DNA from: an uncultured Phocaeicola sp.
GTDB lineage: Bacteria; Bacteroidota; Bacteroidia; Bacteroidales; Bacteroidaceae
Assembly (NCBI GenBank): GCA_948566455.1
Contig: CAOYQO010000009.1
Location: forward strand, 1-64,000
Reading direction: 5' to 3'
Length of the DNA stretch: 64,000 nucleotides
The notes below the pieces were generated by a model. The model saw only the letters and a program-made list of their open reading frames with translations, searched no databases and had not been told where the DNA came from. Shown here one piece after another: positions 27,430 to 36,011 of the stretch. Made by a program: the position numbers and the translations under genes. The stretch's first letter is position 1, and the number at the start of each line of letters is the position of its first letter.

Positions 27430-29826
27430 ATGAAAAAAAGCTTGTACTTTCTTTTTATATTAGCCTTGTTCTGTTTGACAGGCTGCAAGGATGCGCTTGT
27501 TCCGAAACCTATAAAGCTCACTTGCAATATCAATACATTTGACGCTCCTATATCATGTATCAGCCGTTCGACAGCAGATGCGGATAAACTTTATATTGGT
27601 CAGGAAGACGGTTGTATCATAGAAAAAGTGAACAATAATTGCCAGACCTATTCCATTAATAGCAACCGGCGTATATATGATATATTGGAATATAGTGAAG
27701 ATTCTCTGTTTGTGGGAACAAGAGATGCCGGTTTGAAACTATTGGCTAAATCCTCTCGGCAGACCCAGACTTACTACATAAAAAATAAGAGGATGAATTA
27801 TTCGGTATATAGTATGGCTCTGGATGATGACAAACAGTGTTTGTATGTGGGGACTAGTAATGGACTGTTTAGATTGAATTTGAAAGATGGTTCCACATCT
27901 CATGAACTCACTCCCATTCAACTAGGGAAATGTAGTAAAAACTGTGGGGTGAATAAGGTTGTGATAAAGGAAAAAAAACTATATGTGGCTAGTGAACAGG
28001 GGTTGTTTGTTGTCCGTAATCTTGAAAAGGACTTTAAACGACCTGTTATAGATTCTCTGGTTACCAATGTCAGTGTTTATAATGATACAGTATATGCTTT
28101 GTTGGAAAATTCGGTTTTTAAGATATCTCCCGATGGAAAAAAGACGCTTGTACGCAAAGGACGGTGCTACTTGTATGCTCAAGGACCCGACAAGGATGAA
28201 TGGTTTATCAGTGCTAATTCTATACTTTATGTCAAAGACGGTTGCACTTTAGAATATGATTTGCCGAATGGTATCAGTACTATCGCCAGGCAGATAGGCT
28301 TTATGGGGAAAGATTTTCTGCATCTGGCATGCAGAGAGGCTATGCTTTCTTTTGCCTTGCGACAGAACTCGGCAGATTTAGACAATAATGTATTGGCGGT
28401 TAGTGATAAAAGGACGGGAGACTCCATTTTCTTTATTACCGATGATCTTCGTTTACATCTGTATAAGTTTGTCTATAATCATCCGGAATTCAAATCAAAG
28501 TCTTTAGGAAAGATTGAAGGCTTGGATATTGTGGGTAATGATATTATAAAATTTTTGGAAACCAGTCCTAATACTTTCTTTCTTGCTACGCGTAAGAAAC
28601 TTTATAAGATTAAAGGCAATAGAGCGGAGTGTCTTTTGCAGTTCAGTAACACGAAAGGGCAGAATAATATCACTTCTCTTTATTATTCCACCGCGGAACA
28701 TTGTCTTTATGTGGGTACTAGGGAATATTTAGGTATTATAGATGAACAGCAGGACCATATTGTAACTCCTATTCCGGTTGTGTCAGATAAAGGGGTGAAA
28801 GATACTATCGACGCTTATATTACCGGAATTTGTGAGAATGAGGATAGTATTTATGTAACGACCTTGAACAAAGGATTGTATGGAAGACCTTTAAACAGGC
28901 CGCAGGAATCTTTCTGGCAGATACGTGATTTATCAGGGTATGAGAGTGTTTATGGTGTGATAATGAATGGTAGAAATAAATATTTGAATACCTCGTTGGG
29001 AATCGTTAATGAAGAAAATGCGACCTTGTTGCCAATGAAACATGTGAAATCAATATCGGGAGCTCTTGAAAAGAATCCTAATGAGGGCTTTTTCATACTC
29101 TATTATTATGGTATGAGTTTTAAGGGATTGGATGATGCCGGTGTCCCAGAACCATTATTCTGCGATTTGGCTTTTAGCAAGTCTTGTATTGCCGTCAATG
29201 GACGGAAAGCGGTTTTGGGATGTAAGTCAGGATTATTCCTTTTTGATGGTAAATCAGGCTTGCTTCCTATCTCGATAGAAAAAGAAGAGATGTCCTATGC
29301 GCTGTATATCATCCTGTCAATAGCGGTGCTGCTATCGGCTTTTCTTGCTCTTTTCCTTTTGAAAAGACGGAAAAAAGGAACTCGGAAAGCGCTGATGGAT
29401 AAAAAAGGGATAAATCCGGATGATGTCGGGATGAATTGGGAGGAACTGGAAATGGACGTTCATAAGGTTGACAAAAAAGTCAAGACCCTGTTTGATGCCT
29501 TGGGATACAGAAAAACAGAGGGAGAGGATGATATGCGTCAAGAACTGAAACAGGTGTGTTTGGATTTTGCTGACAAATATCCTGAATTGGGTAAATTATC
29601 CTTTATGAAACGAAGGGGAAAAGAAAGGTATTTTATAACGATACTTCTGATGATAGAAGATATTGATGCTGCTATTATTTCAAGAGTGCTGGATGTGGAT
29701 CAGGCAACGGTAACAAGACATAAGTATAATGTAAGGAAAGAAATAGAACAACTTTATCCTGATGGGGAGTTTGATTGTAAAGTCATCAATCTGCTTTATG
29801 ACCGTATCAATTCAAGAAGAAAATAA
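27430..29826 (+). CDS. membrane-bound propeller sensor with C-terminal HTH (SusR-like one-component regulator)
   Basis: A 798-residue protein. The N-terminus has a signal sequence ending in a lipobox-like LTGC (Cys19). Residues about 30-615 contain recurring YIGQEDG, VGTRDAG, VGTSNGL-type strands, the pattern of a periplasmic beta-propeller sensor related to HTCS sensor domains. One membrane helix lies at about 624-646. The ~150-residue cytoplasmic tail ends with an HTH (IISRVLDVDQATVTRHKYN, about 748-770) like sigma-70 region 4 or LuxR helices. There is no kinase or receiver. The plan resembles SusR, which senses oligosaccharide in the periplasm and activates transcription directly. Its targets are unknown; PUL 1 upstream and the phosphatase/porin genes downstream are candidates. 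Confidence 0.75.
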   Translation: MKKSLYFLFILALFCLTGCKDALVPKPIKLTCNINTFDAPISCISRSTADADKLYIGQEDGCIIEKVNNNCQTYSINSNRRIYDILEYSEDSLFVGTRDAGLKLLAKSSRQTQTYYIKNKRMNYSVYSMALDDDKQCLYVGTSNGLFRLNLKDGSTSHELTPIQLGKCSKNCGVNKVVIKEKKLYVASEQGLFVVRNLEKDFKRPVIDSLVTNVSVYNDTVYALLENSVFKISPDGKKTLVRKGRCYLYAQGPDKDEWFISANSILYVKDGCTLEYDLPNGISTIARQIGFMGKDFLHLACREAMLSFALRQNSADLDNNVLAVSDKRTGDSIFFITDDLRLHLYKFVYNHPEFKSKSLGKIEGLDIVGNDIIKFLETSPNTFFLATRKKLYKIKGNRAECLLQFSNTKGQNNITSLYYSTAEHCLYVGTREYLGIIDEQQDHIVTPIPVVSDKGVKDTIDAYITGICENEDSIYVTTLNKGLYGRPLNRPQESFWQIRDLSGYESVYGVIMNGRNKYLNTSLGIVNEENATLLPMKHVKSISGALEKNPNEGFFILYYYGMSFKGLDDAGVPEPLFCDLAFSKSCIAVNGRKAVLGCKSGLFLFDGKSGLLPISIEKEEMSYALYIILSIAVLLSAFLALFLLKRRKKGTRKALMDKKGINPDDVGMNWEELEMDVHKVDKKVKTLFDALGYRKTEGEDDMRQELKQVCLDFADKYPELGKLSFMKRRGKERYFITILLMIEDIDAAIISRVLDVDQATVTRHKYNVRKEIEQLYPDGEFDCKVINLLYDRINSRRK

Positions 29827-29910
29827 GTTCATCTTTAGAGTTATCTCAATTTATTGTATTTCGTAGAGCCGGCTTCGTGTATCTGTTTTGTTATGAGGAA
29901 TGGCTTTTTT

Positions 29911-29948
29911 GCCGGAAGTGCTGAAACACTTCCGGCTCTCCTTTTTTT
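29911..29948 (+). terminator. rho-independent terminator after the regulator gene
   Basis: GCCGGAAGTG (29911-29920) pairs perfectly with CACTTCCGGC (29927-29936) around a 6-nt loop. A run of seven T follows within 6 bases. Confidence 0.88.
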
Positions 29949-30031
29949 CTCCTTTTCTCTTCTAGGATGTTTTGGTCATATAAAAGGAGGAAACGGGATT
30001 AAAAAGGTATTTTCGGGATAATTTCAAACAC

Positions 30032-30039
30032 TACTTTTG
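30032..30039 (+). promoter_or_regulatory. -7 box of the acid phosphatase gene
   Basis: TACTTTTG matches TAnnTTTG; it lies 115 bases ahead of the ATG at 30155, giving a long 5' leader. Confidence 0.45.
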
Positions 30040-30154
30040 TTTCCGTCAGATGCGGACACTCTGATTGTTTGTCGTACGTTCCGTAGATGATTAAAATGTT
30101 TTTCGAAAAACCAATTGAATTTTATTAATTAACCGTTTAAACTAAACTTTTATC

Positions 30155-30931
30155 ATGAAAACAAAGTTTGCCTTACTTCTAGTGTTTTGTGCCATTTCAT
30201 TAAACATCTTTGCACAAGAGAAAAAAATAAAGGATAGAAGAACCAATCCCGAACTTTATTATTTGGAAGAATCGGAGGTTGCCAATAGTCTGGAGTTACT
30301 GCCTCCTCCTCCTGAAGCAGGAAGTATTTTGTTCTTGTATGACAAAGCCCGTTACGACTGGGGGAAATTGCAAAGGGATACTCCTAGGGGTGAACAAGCT
30401 GTCAGTGATGCCCGTGTAAATGGTGATGGCGTTCCCTTTGCCTTTTCGGAGGCTTTTGGTATTGAAATAACGAGGGATAAAACGCCGGAACTGTATAGGC
30501 TCATTATTAATATGAGAGAGGATGCCGGAGATTTGGCTACCCGTCATGCTAAAGAGTATTATATGCGTGTACGTCCTTTTAGTTTTTTCAATGAAATGAC
30601 TTGTAATCCCGAACAGCAGGAAGAACTTTCAACGAACGGTTCCTATCCTTCGGGACATACAGCCATAGGATGGGCTACTGCCCTTGTTTTGGCAGAAATC
30701 AATCCTGACAGGCAGAATGAGATTCTGAAAAGAGGATTTGAAATGGGACAGAGTCGTGTTATTTGTGGGTATCATTTCCAAAGTGATGTAGATGCTGCCC
30801 GAATTGTGGCGAGTGCTGTTGTTGCCCGTCTCCATGCCAACGATGCTTTTGTGAAACAGCTTAATAAGGCGAAAGATGAGTTCTCCAAGCTGCAAAAAGC
30901 AGGACTCATTCAGTCTGTTTCCAAAAAATAA
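30155..30931 (+). CDS. class A non-specific acid phosphatase (PAP2 superfamily)
   Basis: A 258-residue periplasmic phosphatase with a signal peptide ending NIFAQ. The three-part phosphatase signature is complete: a first block KEYYMRVRP, a second PSGH with His168, and a third SRVICGYHFQSD supplying the catalytic His and Asp. The enzyme would release phosphate from nucleotides and sugar phosphates. The next gene encodes a porin of the phosphate-selective family, so the pair may serve phosphate scavenging. No Pho-box-type site could be recognised. Confidence 0.92.
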   Translation: MKTKFALLLVFCAISLNIFAQEKKIKDRRTNPELYYLEESEVANSLELLPPPPEAGSILFLYDKARYDWGKLQRDTPRGEQAVSDARVNGDGVPFAFSEAFGIEITRDKTPELYRLIINMREDAGDLATRHAKEYYMRVRPFSFFNEMTCNPEQQEELSTNGSYPSGHTAIGWATALVLAEINPDRQNEILKRGFEMGQSRVICGYHFQSDVDAARIVASAVVARLHANDAFVKQLNKAKDEFSKLQKAGLIQSVSKK

Positions 30932-31169
30932 TTCCCTATAACTTAACCATAAACCGTAACTATTTAATGTAATGTTTTTCTTAGATGAACCGGACAAGAG
31001 TATTTGCTGAGCCTAAAAGCATGACTATTGATCGGATGCTGATGGGAGGAGGAGTCTGACTGATTGCTTTCATTGTGTGGTCTTACAGATTCTTCACTGC
31101 CCTCAGTATGATAAAAATCAGAGACAGACTGACAGGATACTTGGATGGTTACCATTAAAACTGTATATT

Positions 31170-32315
31170 ATGAAAAATCTTATATCATTAGGAGTTTTTC
31201 TCCTGATATTGCTCTCCGTACAGGTAAATGCACAGGAACAATCAGTTTTGAAAATACGTCCTACAGGACGAATCTTGATGGATGGAGGCTTGTTTCATTC
31301 AGATAATAAAAACTTTGTAGATGGTGTAGCGATTCCTGATGCCCGGATAGGTGTAAAAGCAACCTATGGAAAATATAAAGCGAAAGTGGATATAGGCTAT
31401 GCGTATGGAAAGGTCAGTTTAAAAGACATATTTGTAGAAAGACAATTTTCCTCACATGCGTTATTACGTGTAGGGAATTTTGTACATCAGTTCGGGCTTC
31501 AAAGTTCTACTAGTTCGTCTATGAAAGTAACCATGGAGGAGCCGGCAAGTAATGAGGCTTTTTTCAACAGCCGGCTGATGGGGGCTATGTTTGTGTATGA
31601 CAAAAATGATTTTTTCGGTACAGCTAGTGTTCATGTGGAGAGCGAGGCTCTTAAGAAGAAATCCAATGAATTGGGTAAAATGGGTTATGGTGCTATGAGC
31701 CGCCTGGTCTATCGTCCTTTACATGATACAGGGAGATTGTTTCAGTTGGGTATTTCCGGTGCTTACGAAACACCTAGATACAATAGCGAACCTACACTTA
31801 ACCATACTAGCTTTGACTTGGGGGCTAATTTCCCGACGCGTATTGCAAAAGTCAGAGCTGTGAATGCCTTGATTCCGGATGCAAAGAACTTGATAAAATT
31901 TACACCGGAGATGATAGCAGGATATGGTCCTGTGGCATTGGAAGCACAATATTATTATCTTCAAGTGAACCGGGAAAAGGATTTTAAGAATTATAAAGCG
32001 AGTGGTATGTATGGAATACTGAGAGGTTTGCTGATAGGTGGTAATTATAGATATTCACATACGGATTGTGGTATTGCCACTCCGGACTCTGGTTCGTTGG
32101 AATGCGTATTCGGATATAACTATACTGATATGTCGGATACCCGGTCCCATATTTATGGCGGGCGTTTGAACGATGTCTCTTTTACTGTCAATTATTATAT
32201 CAATAAGTATATGATATGGAGATTCCGGTACTCTTATACTAAGATAACGGATAGAGTGGGATTTGAAAATCAGTCATTAAGTGCGTTTCAGACACGTTTT
32301 CAAGTGATATTTTAA
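31170..32315 (+). CDS. phosphate-selective porin O/P-like outer-membrane protein
   Basis: A 381-residue outer-membrane barrel protein. The frame is open 31 codons further upstream, but the ATG at 31170 (MKNLISLGVF) begins a clean signal peptide ending VNAQE. The mature part has alternating beta strands, an early RPTGRILMDGG segment, FVERQFSSHALLRVGNFVHQFG-type strand pairs typical of the OprP/OprO family, and a terminal F. Substrate selectivity is uncertain: many Bacteroidales members of this family are unproven. It follows the acid phosphatase after 238 bases in which I see no terminator. Confidence 0.72.
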   Translation: MKNLISLGVFLLILLSVQVNAQEQSVLKIRPTGRILMDGGLFHSDNKNFVDGVAIPDARIGVKATYGKYKAKVDIGYAYGKVSLKDIFVERQFSSHALLRVGNFVHQFGLQSSTSSSMKVTMEEPASNEAFFNSRLMGAMFVYDKNDFFGTASVHVESEALKKKSNELGKMGYGAMSRLVYRPLHDTGRLFQLGISGAYETPRYNSEPTLNHTSFDLGANFPTRIAKVRAVNALIPDAKNLIKFTPEMIAGYGPVALEAQYYYLQVNREKDFKNYKASGMYGILRGLLIGGNYRYSHTDCGIATPDSGSLECVFGYNYTDMSDTRSHIYGGRLNDVSFTVNYYINKYMIWRFRYSYTKITDRVGFENQSLSAFQTRFQVIF

Positions 32316-32325
32316 ATAGAGGGTC

Positions 32326-32369
32326 AGAGTTTCATTTTGTTTCAAGAGTTTGAAGCAAGGTGGAACTCT
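32326..32369 (+). terminator. 20-bp RNA hairpin after the porin gene
   Basis: Arms 32326-32345 and 32350-32369 pair along 20 positions, with loop GAGT. The four non-Watson-Crick positions are all G-U wobbles when read as plus-strand RNA; on the other strand they would be A-C mismatches. The element is therefore built to fold in the rightward transcript. Only a weak T-rich tail follows. Confidence 0.55.
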
Positions 32370-32467
32370 TATATTTGAAACAGATTGGGTGGCAAGAAGA
32401 ATGTCCTTTTGGGGGTAGAGGGTAGCATAAACCTGTTACTGTAAGAACGAATATTGAAAAATAGCTT

Positions 32468-32475
32468 TATCTTTG
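32468..32475 (+). promoter_or_regulatory. -7 box of the sulfatase-maturase gene
   Basis: TATCTTTG matches TAnnTTTG, 33 bases before the ATG at 32509. This suggests that the maturase is expressed from its own promoter. Confidence 0.5.
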
Positions 32476-32508
32476 TATTCTTTATACTAGGAATTAAATG
32501 AAAAACAA

Positions 32509-33744
32509 ATGAAAGAAGCAACCATAACTCCTTTTGCAAAGCCGCTATATATAATGACCAAACCTGTAGGTGCGGTTTGTAATCTGGCCTGTGATTATTG
32601 TTACTATTTGGAAAAATCCAAGTTATATGAGGAACAGCCGCGTCATGTGATGAGCGATGAATTACTGGAGAAATTTATTAAAGAATATATTCAGTCGCAA
32701 ACCATGCCGCAAGTTTTGTTTACCTGGCATGGGGGAGAAACTTTGATGCGTCCTTTAGTTTTTTATAAGAAAGCCTTGGAACTTCAGAAAAAATATGCAG
32801 GTGGTAGAACCATTGATAATTGCATTCAGACAAATGGCACATTGCTGACAGATGAATGGTGTGAATTCTTCCGTGAGAATAATTTTTTGGTAGGCATTTC
32901 TATAGACGGTCCTCAGGAATTTCACGATGAATACCGGAAGAACAAGATGGGACAACCTTCTTTCTATAAGGTAATGAAAGGGATTAACCTGTTGAAAAAG
33001 CATGGAGTGGAATGGAATGCCATGGCAGTGGTCAATGACTATAATGCAGATTATCCGTTGGACTTCTATCGTTTCTTTCGTGACGAACTTGATTGTCATT
33101 ATATACAGTTTACTCCTATTGTCGAGCGACTGTCTAGCCGTGCGGACGGTCTTCGGCTTTCTTCATTAAAGCAAAAAGACGGTGAACTGGCTCCTTTCTC
33201 CATTACTCCCGAGCAGTGGGGGAATTTCCTTTGTACTATTTTCGACGAATGGGTACTGAATGACGTGGGCAATTACTATATTCAGTTGTTTGATTCTACG
33301 CTGGCCAATTGGGTGGGACAGCAGCCAGGCGTTTGTTCATTAGCTAAATATTGTGGACATACAGCCGTGATGGAATTCAACGGTGATGTGTATGCTTGCG
33401 ATCATTTTGTCTTTCCTGAGTATAAATTGGGAAATATTTATCAGAAGACTTTGGTGGAGATGATGTATGGTAAAGAACAGGAAACTTTTGGTGTGATGAA
33501 GCACAATAGTCTGCCACAGCAGTGCCTGAACTGTTCTTATGAGTTTGCCTGTCATGGGGAATGTCCGAAGAATCGTTTTATGTTAAGTAAAGACGGTGAA
33601 CCGGGATTGAATTACTTGTGTAAGGGATATTATCAATTCTTTGACCACGTAGCACCCTATATGGATTTTATGAAGAAGGAATATCTGGCGGAACGCGCTC
33701 CGGCTAATGTGATGGAGTGGGCGAGAGAAAGGAGAAATAAATAG
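32509..33744 (+). CDS. anaerobic sulfatase-maturating enzyme (radical SAM, SPASM)
   Basis: A 411-residue cytoplasmic enzyme that oxidises the active-site Cys or Ser of sulfatases to formylglycine. The radical SAM motif is C24-x3-C28-x2-C31 (CNLACDYC), the same numbering I recall for the characterised B. thetaiotaomicron anSME. The SAM-binding segment WHGGETL follows. The C-terminal SPASM region binds two further clusters through cysteines in CSLAKYCGH, YACDHF, CLNCSYEFACHGEC and the last C of YLCKGYY. The Ser-type sulfatase at 18316 is an obvious client, and the enzyme probably serves all sulfatases of the cell. Confidence 0.95.
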   Translation: MKEATITPFAKPLYIMTKPVGAVCNLACDYCYYLEKSKLYEEQPRHVMSDELLEKFIKEYIQSQTMPQVLFTWHGGETLMRPLVFYKKALELQKKYAGGRTIDNCIQTNGTLLTDEWCEFFRENNFLVGISIDGPQEFHDEYRKNKMGQPSFYKVMKGINLLKKHGVEWNAMAVVNDYNADYPLDFYRFFRDELDCHYIQFTPIVERLSSRADGLRLSSLKQKDGELAPFSITPEQWGNFLCTIFDEWVLNDVGNYYIQLFDSTLANWVGQQPGVCSLAKYCGHTAVMEFNGDVYACDHFVFPEYKLGNIYQKTLVEMMYGKEQETFGVMKHNSLPQQCLNCSYEFACHGECPKNRFMLSKDGEPGLNYLCKGYYQFFDHVAPYMDFMKKEYLAERAPANVMEWARERRNK

Positions 33745-33778
33745 ACTGTTTTCAGTAAGCCGACTGTATGGAACAAGC

Positions 33779-33844
33779 AAGTCAACTTACCTGGTCGTTT
33801 CAGTTGACTTATTTGATCATTTAAGTTAAGTTACTTTTTCATGG
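33779..33844. repeat. 22-bp tandem repeat, three degenerate copies
   Basis: Units start at 33779, 33801 and 33823, each exactly 22 bases. Pairs of units agree at 14-15 of 22 positions; a rough consensus is AAGTTAACTTACTTGATCATTT. Weaker flanking units may extend it on both sides (from 33757 and after 33844). It lies between the maturase gene and the shared terminator of rpmH. Confidence 0.65.
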
Positions 33845-33861
33845 CTGTTCGGCTTAGTTGG

Positions 33862-33908
33862 AAAAATAAAAGGAGCAAAGTCTCTACGACTTCACTCCTT
33901 TTATTTTT
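33862..33908. terminator. bidirectional terminator between the maturase gene and rpmH
   Basis: A 14-bp perfect outer stem (33862-33875 with 33895-33908) encloses a further 5-bp pairing AAGTC/GACTT. The arm ends are A-rich on the left and T-rich on the right, so both directions get a U-tract. Confidence 0.85.
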
Positions 33909-33922
33909 TCCGGTCAGATGAA

Positions 33923-34078
33923 TTATTTTCCGTTGTATTCATCAGATACAGTTAATTTCTTACGACCTTTTGCACGACGGCTGGCTAATACGCGACGACC
34001 GTTAGCAGTTGCCATTCTTTCACGGAATCCATGTTTGTTTTTTCTCTTTCTGTTAGAGGGTTGGAACGTTCTTTTCAT
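33923..34078 (-). CDS. rpmH: 50S ribosomal protein L34
   Basis: A 51-residue, highly basic protein that I translated from the minus strand: it begins MKRTFQPSNRKRKNKHGF and continues with RMATANGRRVLASRRAKGR, the L34 signature. The C-terminal extension KKLTVSDEYNGK is of the Bacteroidetes kind. It is a structural component of the large ribosomal subunit. It stands alone here, without the rnpA neighbour found in many other bacteria, and is divergent from efp. Confidence 0.97.
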   Translation of the reverse strand: MKRTFQPSNRKRKNKHGFRERMATANGRRVLASRRAKGRKKLTVSDEYNGK

Positions 34079-34124
34079 TGTATATACTTATTTTATGTTA
34101 TTATTCACCATGAGTAACGGGCTG

Positions 34125-34155
34125 CAAAATTAGTGACTTTTTTGAAATAAACAAA
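34125..34155 (-). promoter_or_regulatory. rpmH promoter (-33 and -7 boxes)
   Basis: On the minus strand TTTG (34152-34155) and TAATTTTG (34125-34132) are separated by 19 bases. This is a textbook match to the Bacteroides sigma-ABfr promoter, 46 bases before the rpmH start codon. Confidence 0.8.
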
Positions 34156-34182
34156 GAGATAACTCATTTTTAGTGATTTCTT

Positions 34183-34214
34183 TTTGCGTTTTTTCTTGAT
34201 TTACATTACTTTTG
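34183..34214 (+). promoter_or_regulatory. efp promoter (-33 and -7 boxes)
   Basis: TTTG at 34183-34186 and TACTTTTG at 34207-34214 are 20 bases apart, 66 bases ahead of the efp ATG. It is divergent from the rpmH promoter. Confidence 0.72.
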
Positions 34215-34280
34215 CACTCGAAATCACAGCTATAAGTGAATATAATCTGAAATAATAATCAAATATAAGCGAAGAAAAGT

Positions 34281-34847
34281 ATGATTAATGCTCAAGACAT
34301 TAAAATCGGAACAGCTATCCGTATGGACGGCAAATTGTATTTCTGTATTGACTTCCTGCATGTAAAACCGGGAAAAGGTAACACATTCATGCGTACTAAA
34401 TTGAAAGATGTGGTTAATGGTTACGTTTTGGAACGTCGTTTCAACATCGGTGAAAAATTGGAAGATGTACGTGTGGAACGTCGTCCACACCAATATTTGT
34501 ATATGGAAGGTGCAGACTATATTTTTATGAATCAGGAAACATTCGACCAAATTCCTATTGCTCATGACTTGATTAACGGAGTAGACTTCCTGTTGGAAGG
34601 AATGGTGGTGGATGTGGTTTCTGATGCTTCTACAGAAACAGTATTGTTTGCTGATGTTCCGGTAAAAGTGCAGATGAAAATTACTTATACCGAACCGGGT
34701 CTGAAAGGGGATACGGCTACCAATACGTTGAAACCTGCTACAGTGGAATCGGGTGCTACCGTGCGTGTTCCTTTATTCATTAATGAAGGTGAAACAATTG
34801 AAATTGATACTCGTGACGGTTCATATGTAGGCCGTGTGAAAGCATAA
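34281..34847 (+). CDS. efp: elongation factor P
   Basis: A 188-residue translation factor that relieves ribosome stalling at polyproline stretches. The N-terminal KOW-like domain contains HVKPGKGNTFMRTKLK near residue 28, whose Lys33 lies at the tip position. Two OB domains follow, ending in the signature IDTRDGSYVGRVKA. Full family length. The gene has its own promoter and terminator. Confidence 0.97.
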   Translation: MINAQDIKIGTAIRMDGKLYFCIDFLHVKPGKGNTFMRTKLKDVVNGYVLERRFNIGEKLEDVRVERRPHQYLYMEGADYIFMNQETFDQIPIAHDLINGVDFLLEGMVVDVVSDASTETVLFADVPVKVQMKITYTEPGLKGDTATNTLKPATVESGATVRVPLFINEGETIEIDTRDGSYVGRVKA

Positions 34848-34866
34848 TCTATTTATATATGCATAT

Positions 34867-34903
34867 AAAAAGGCGGAACTTGTTGCAAGCTCCGCCTTTT
34901 TTA
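34867..34903 (+). terminator. rho-independent terminator after efp
   Basis: A 16-bp stem AAAAAGGCGGAACTTG / CAAGCTCCGCCTTTTT, with one mismatch, is followed by T-rich sequence. Confidence 0.87.
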
Positions 34904-34948
34904 TGTTTCTTTGTACTTCTCTGTGATGGATAAAATCAAAATAAAGCA

Positions 34949-35938
34949 ATGAGATATTCTTTTATTATACCGGTTTATAATCGTCCTGAAGAGGTGGATG
35001 AGTTATTGAACAGTCTTACAAGGCAGACAAATAAGAATTTTGAAGTCCTGATAGTGGAGGATGGTTCATCTGTTCCGTGCAAGGAAGTGGTAGATAATTA
35101 CGCTGACCGGTTGGATATATGTTATTATTTCAAATCCAATTCCGGTCCCGGGCAGACCCGCAATTATGGAGCGGAACGGGGGCATGGAGAATATCTTATC
35201 ATATTGGATTCTGATTGCATTTTGCCTGAAGGGTATTTGGCGGCTGTCGAGTCAGAGCTTCAACGGCAGAAGGCAGATGCTTTTGGTGGTCCTGACCGTG
35301 CTCATGATTCGTTTACCAATATACAGAAAGCAATAAATTATGCCATGACTTCGTTTTTTACTACCGGAGGTATCCGTGGAGGGAAGAAAAAAATGGATAA
35401 ATTCTATCCCCGTAGTTTTAATATGGGGGTACGGGCTGAGGTATATAAAGCGTTGGGAGGATTTTCTAAGATGCGTTTTGGAGAAGATATTGATTTCAGT
35501 ATCCGTATCTTTCAAGGGGGATATGCTTGTCGGTTGTTCCCTGAAGCATGGGTGTGGCACAAGCGTCGTACCGATTTGAAGAAGTTTTTCAAGCAAGTGC
35601 ATAATTCGGGTATTGCCCGTATCAATCTGTATAAAAAGTATCCTGAATCATTGAAAGTTGTACATTTGTTACCGGCACTTTTTACTATAGGAATTGTATT
35701 CCTGTTGTTATGTTCGTTGGTTTGTAGCTGGAGTTTGTCTTTGCTGCTGCTTTTTGCTCTTATCATTTGTGTAGACTCCACATTGCGAAATAAAAGTTTC
35801 AAAATAGGATTATTATCCATCCTTGCTTCTTTTATTCAGTTGATTGGCTATGGAACTGGTTTCCTGCGGGCCTGGTGGAAACGCTGTGTGTTGGGGAAAA
35901 ACGAATTTGCCGCATTTGAGAAGAATTTTTATAAATAG
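34949..35938 (+). CDS. family 2 glycosyltransferase
   Basis: A 329-residue membrane-associated GT2. The N-terminal GT-A fold opens with FIIPVYNRPEEVDELL and has EDGSS near residue 37 and a DSDC metal-binding motif near 89. A downstream FGEDIDFSIR segment supplies the acidic ED motif. Two hydrophobic helices near residues 232-280 anchor the C-terminus. The sugar donor and acceptor are unknown; an envelope polysaccharide or glycolipid role is likely from the family. It is not in a capsule cluster here. Confidence 0.85.
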   Translation: MRYSFIIPVYNRPEEVDELLNSLTRQTNKNFEVLIVEDGSSVPCKEVVDNYADRLDICYYFKSNSGPGQTRNYGAERGHGEYLIILDSDCILPEGYLAAVESELQRQKADAFGGPDRAHDSFTNIQKAINYAMTSFFTTGGIRGGKKKMDKFYPRSFNMGVRAEVYKALGGFSKMRFGEDIDFSIRIFQGGYACRLFPEAWVWHKRRTDLKKFFKQVHNSGIARINLYKKYPESLKVVHLLPALFTIGIVFLLLCSLVCSWSLSLLLLFALIICVDSTLRNKSFKIGLLSILASFIQLIGYGTGFLRAWWKRCVLGKNEFAAFEKNFYK

Positions 35939-36011
35939 AATTTTACCATGAAGAGGTATTAAAAGTGATGGACTTTTTATACGTCTTTATGGCGGGGAAA
36001 AATAAAGAAAG

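Larger units (their letters stand above)
29827..30154. other. 328-base gap: terminator and promoter, no gene
   Basis: This stretch between the regulator and acid phosphatase genes holds a strong terminator (29911-29948) and a -7 box (30032-30039). I see no coding frame in it. Confidence 0.6.

Noticed and set aside
33918..34133. 71-codon open frame on the plus strand
   Set aside because: It is antisense to rpmH, which is a certain gene.
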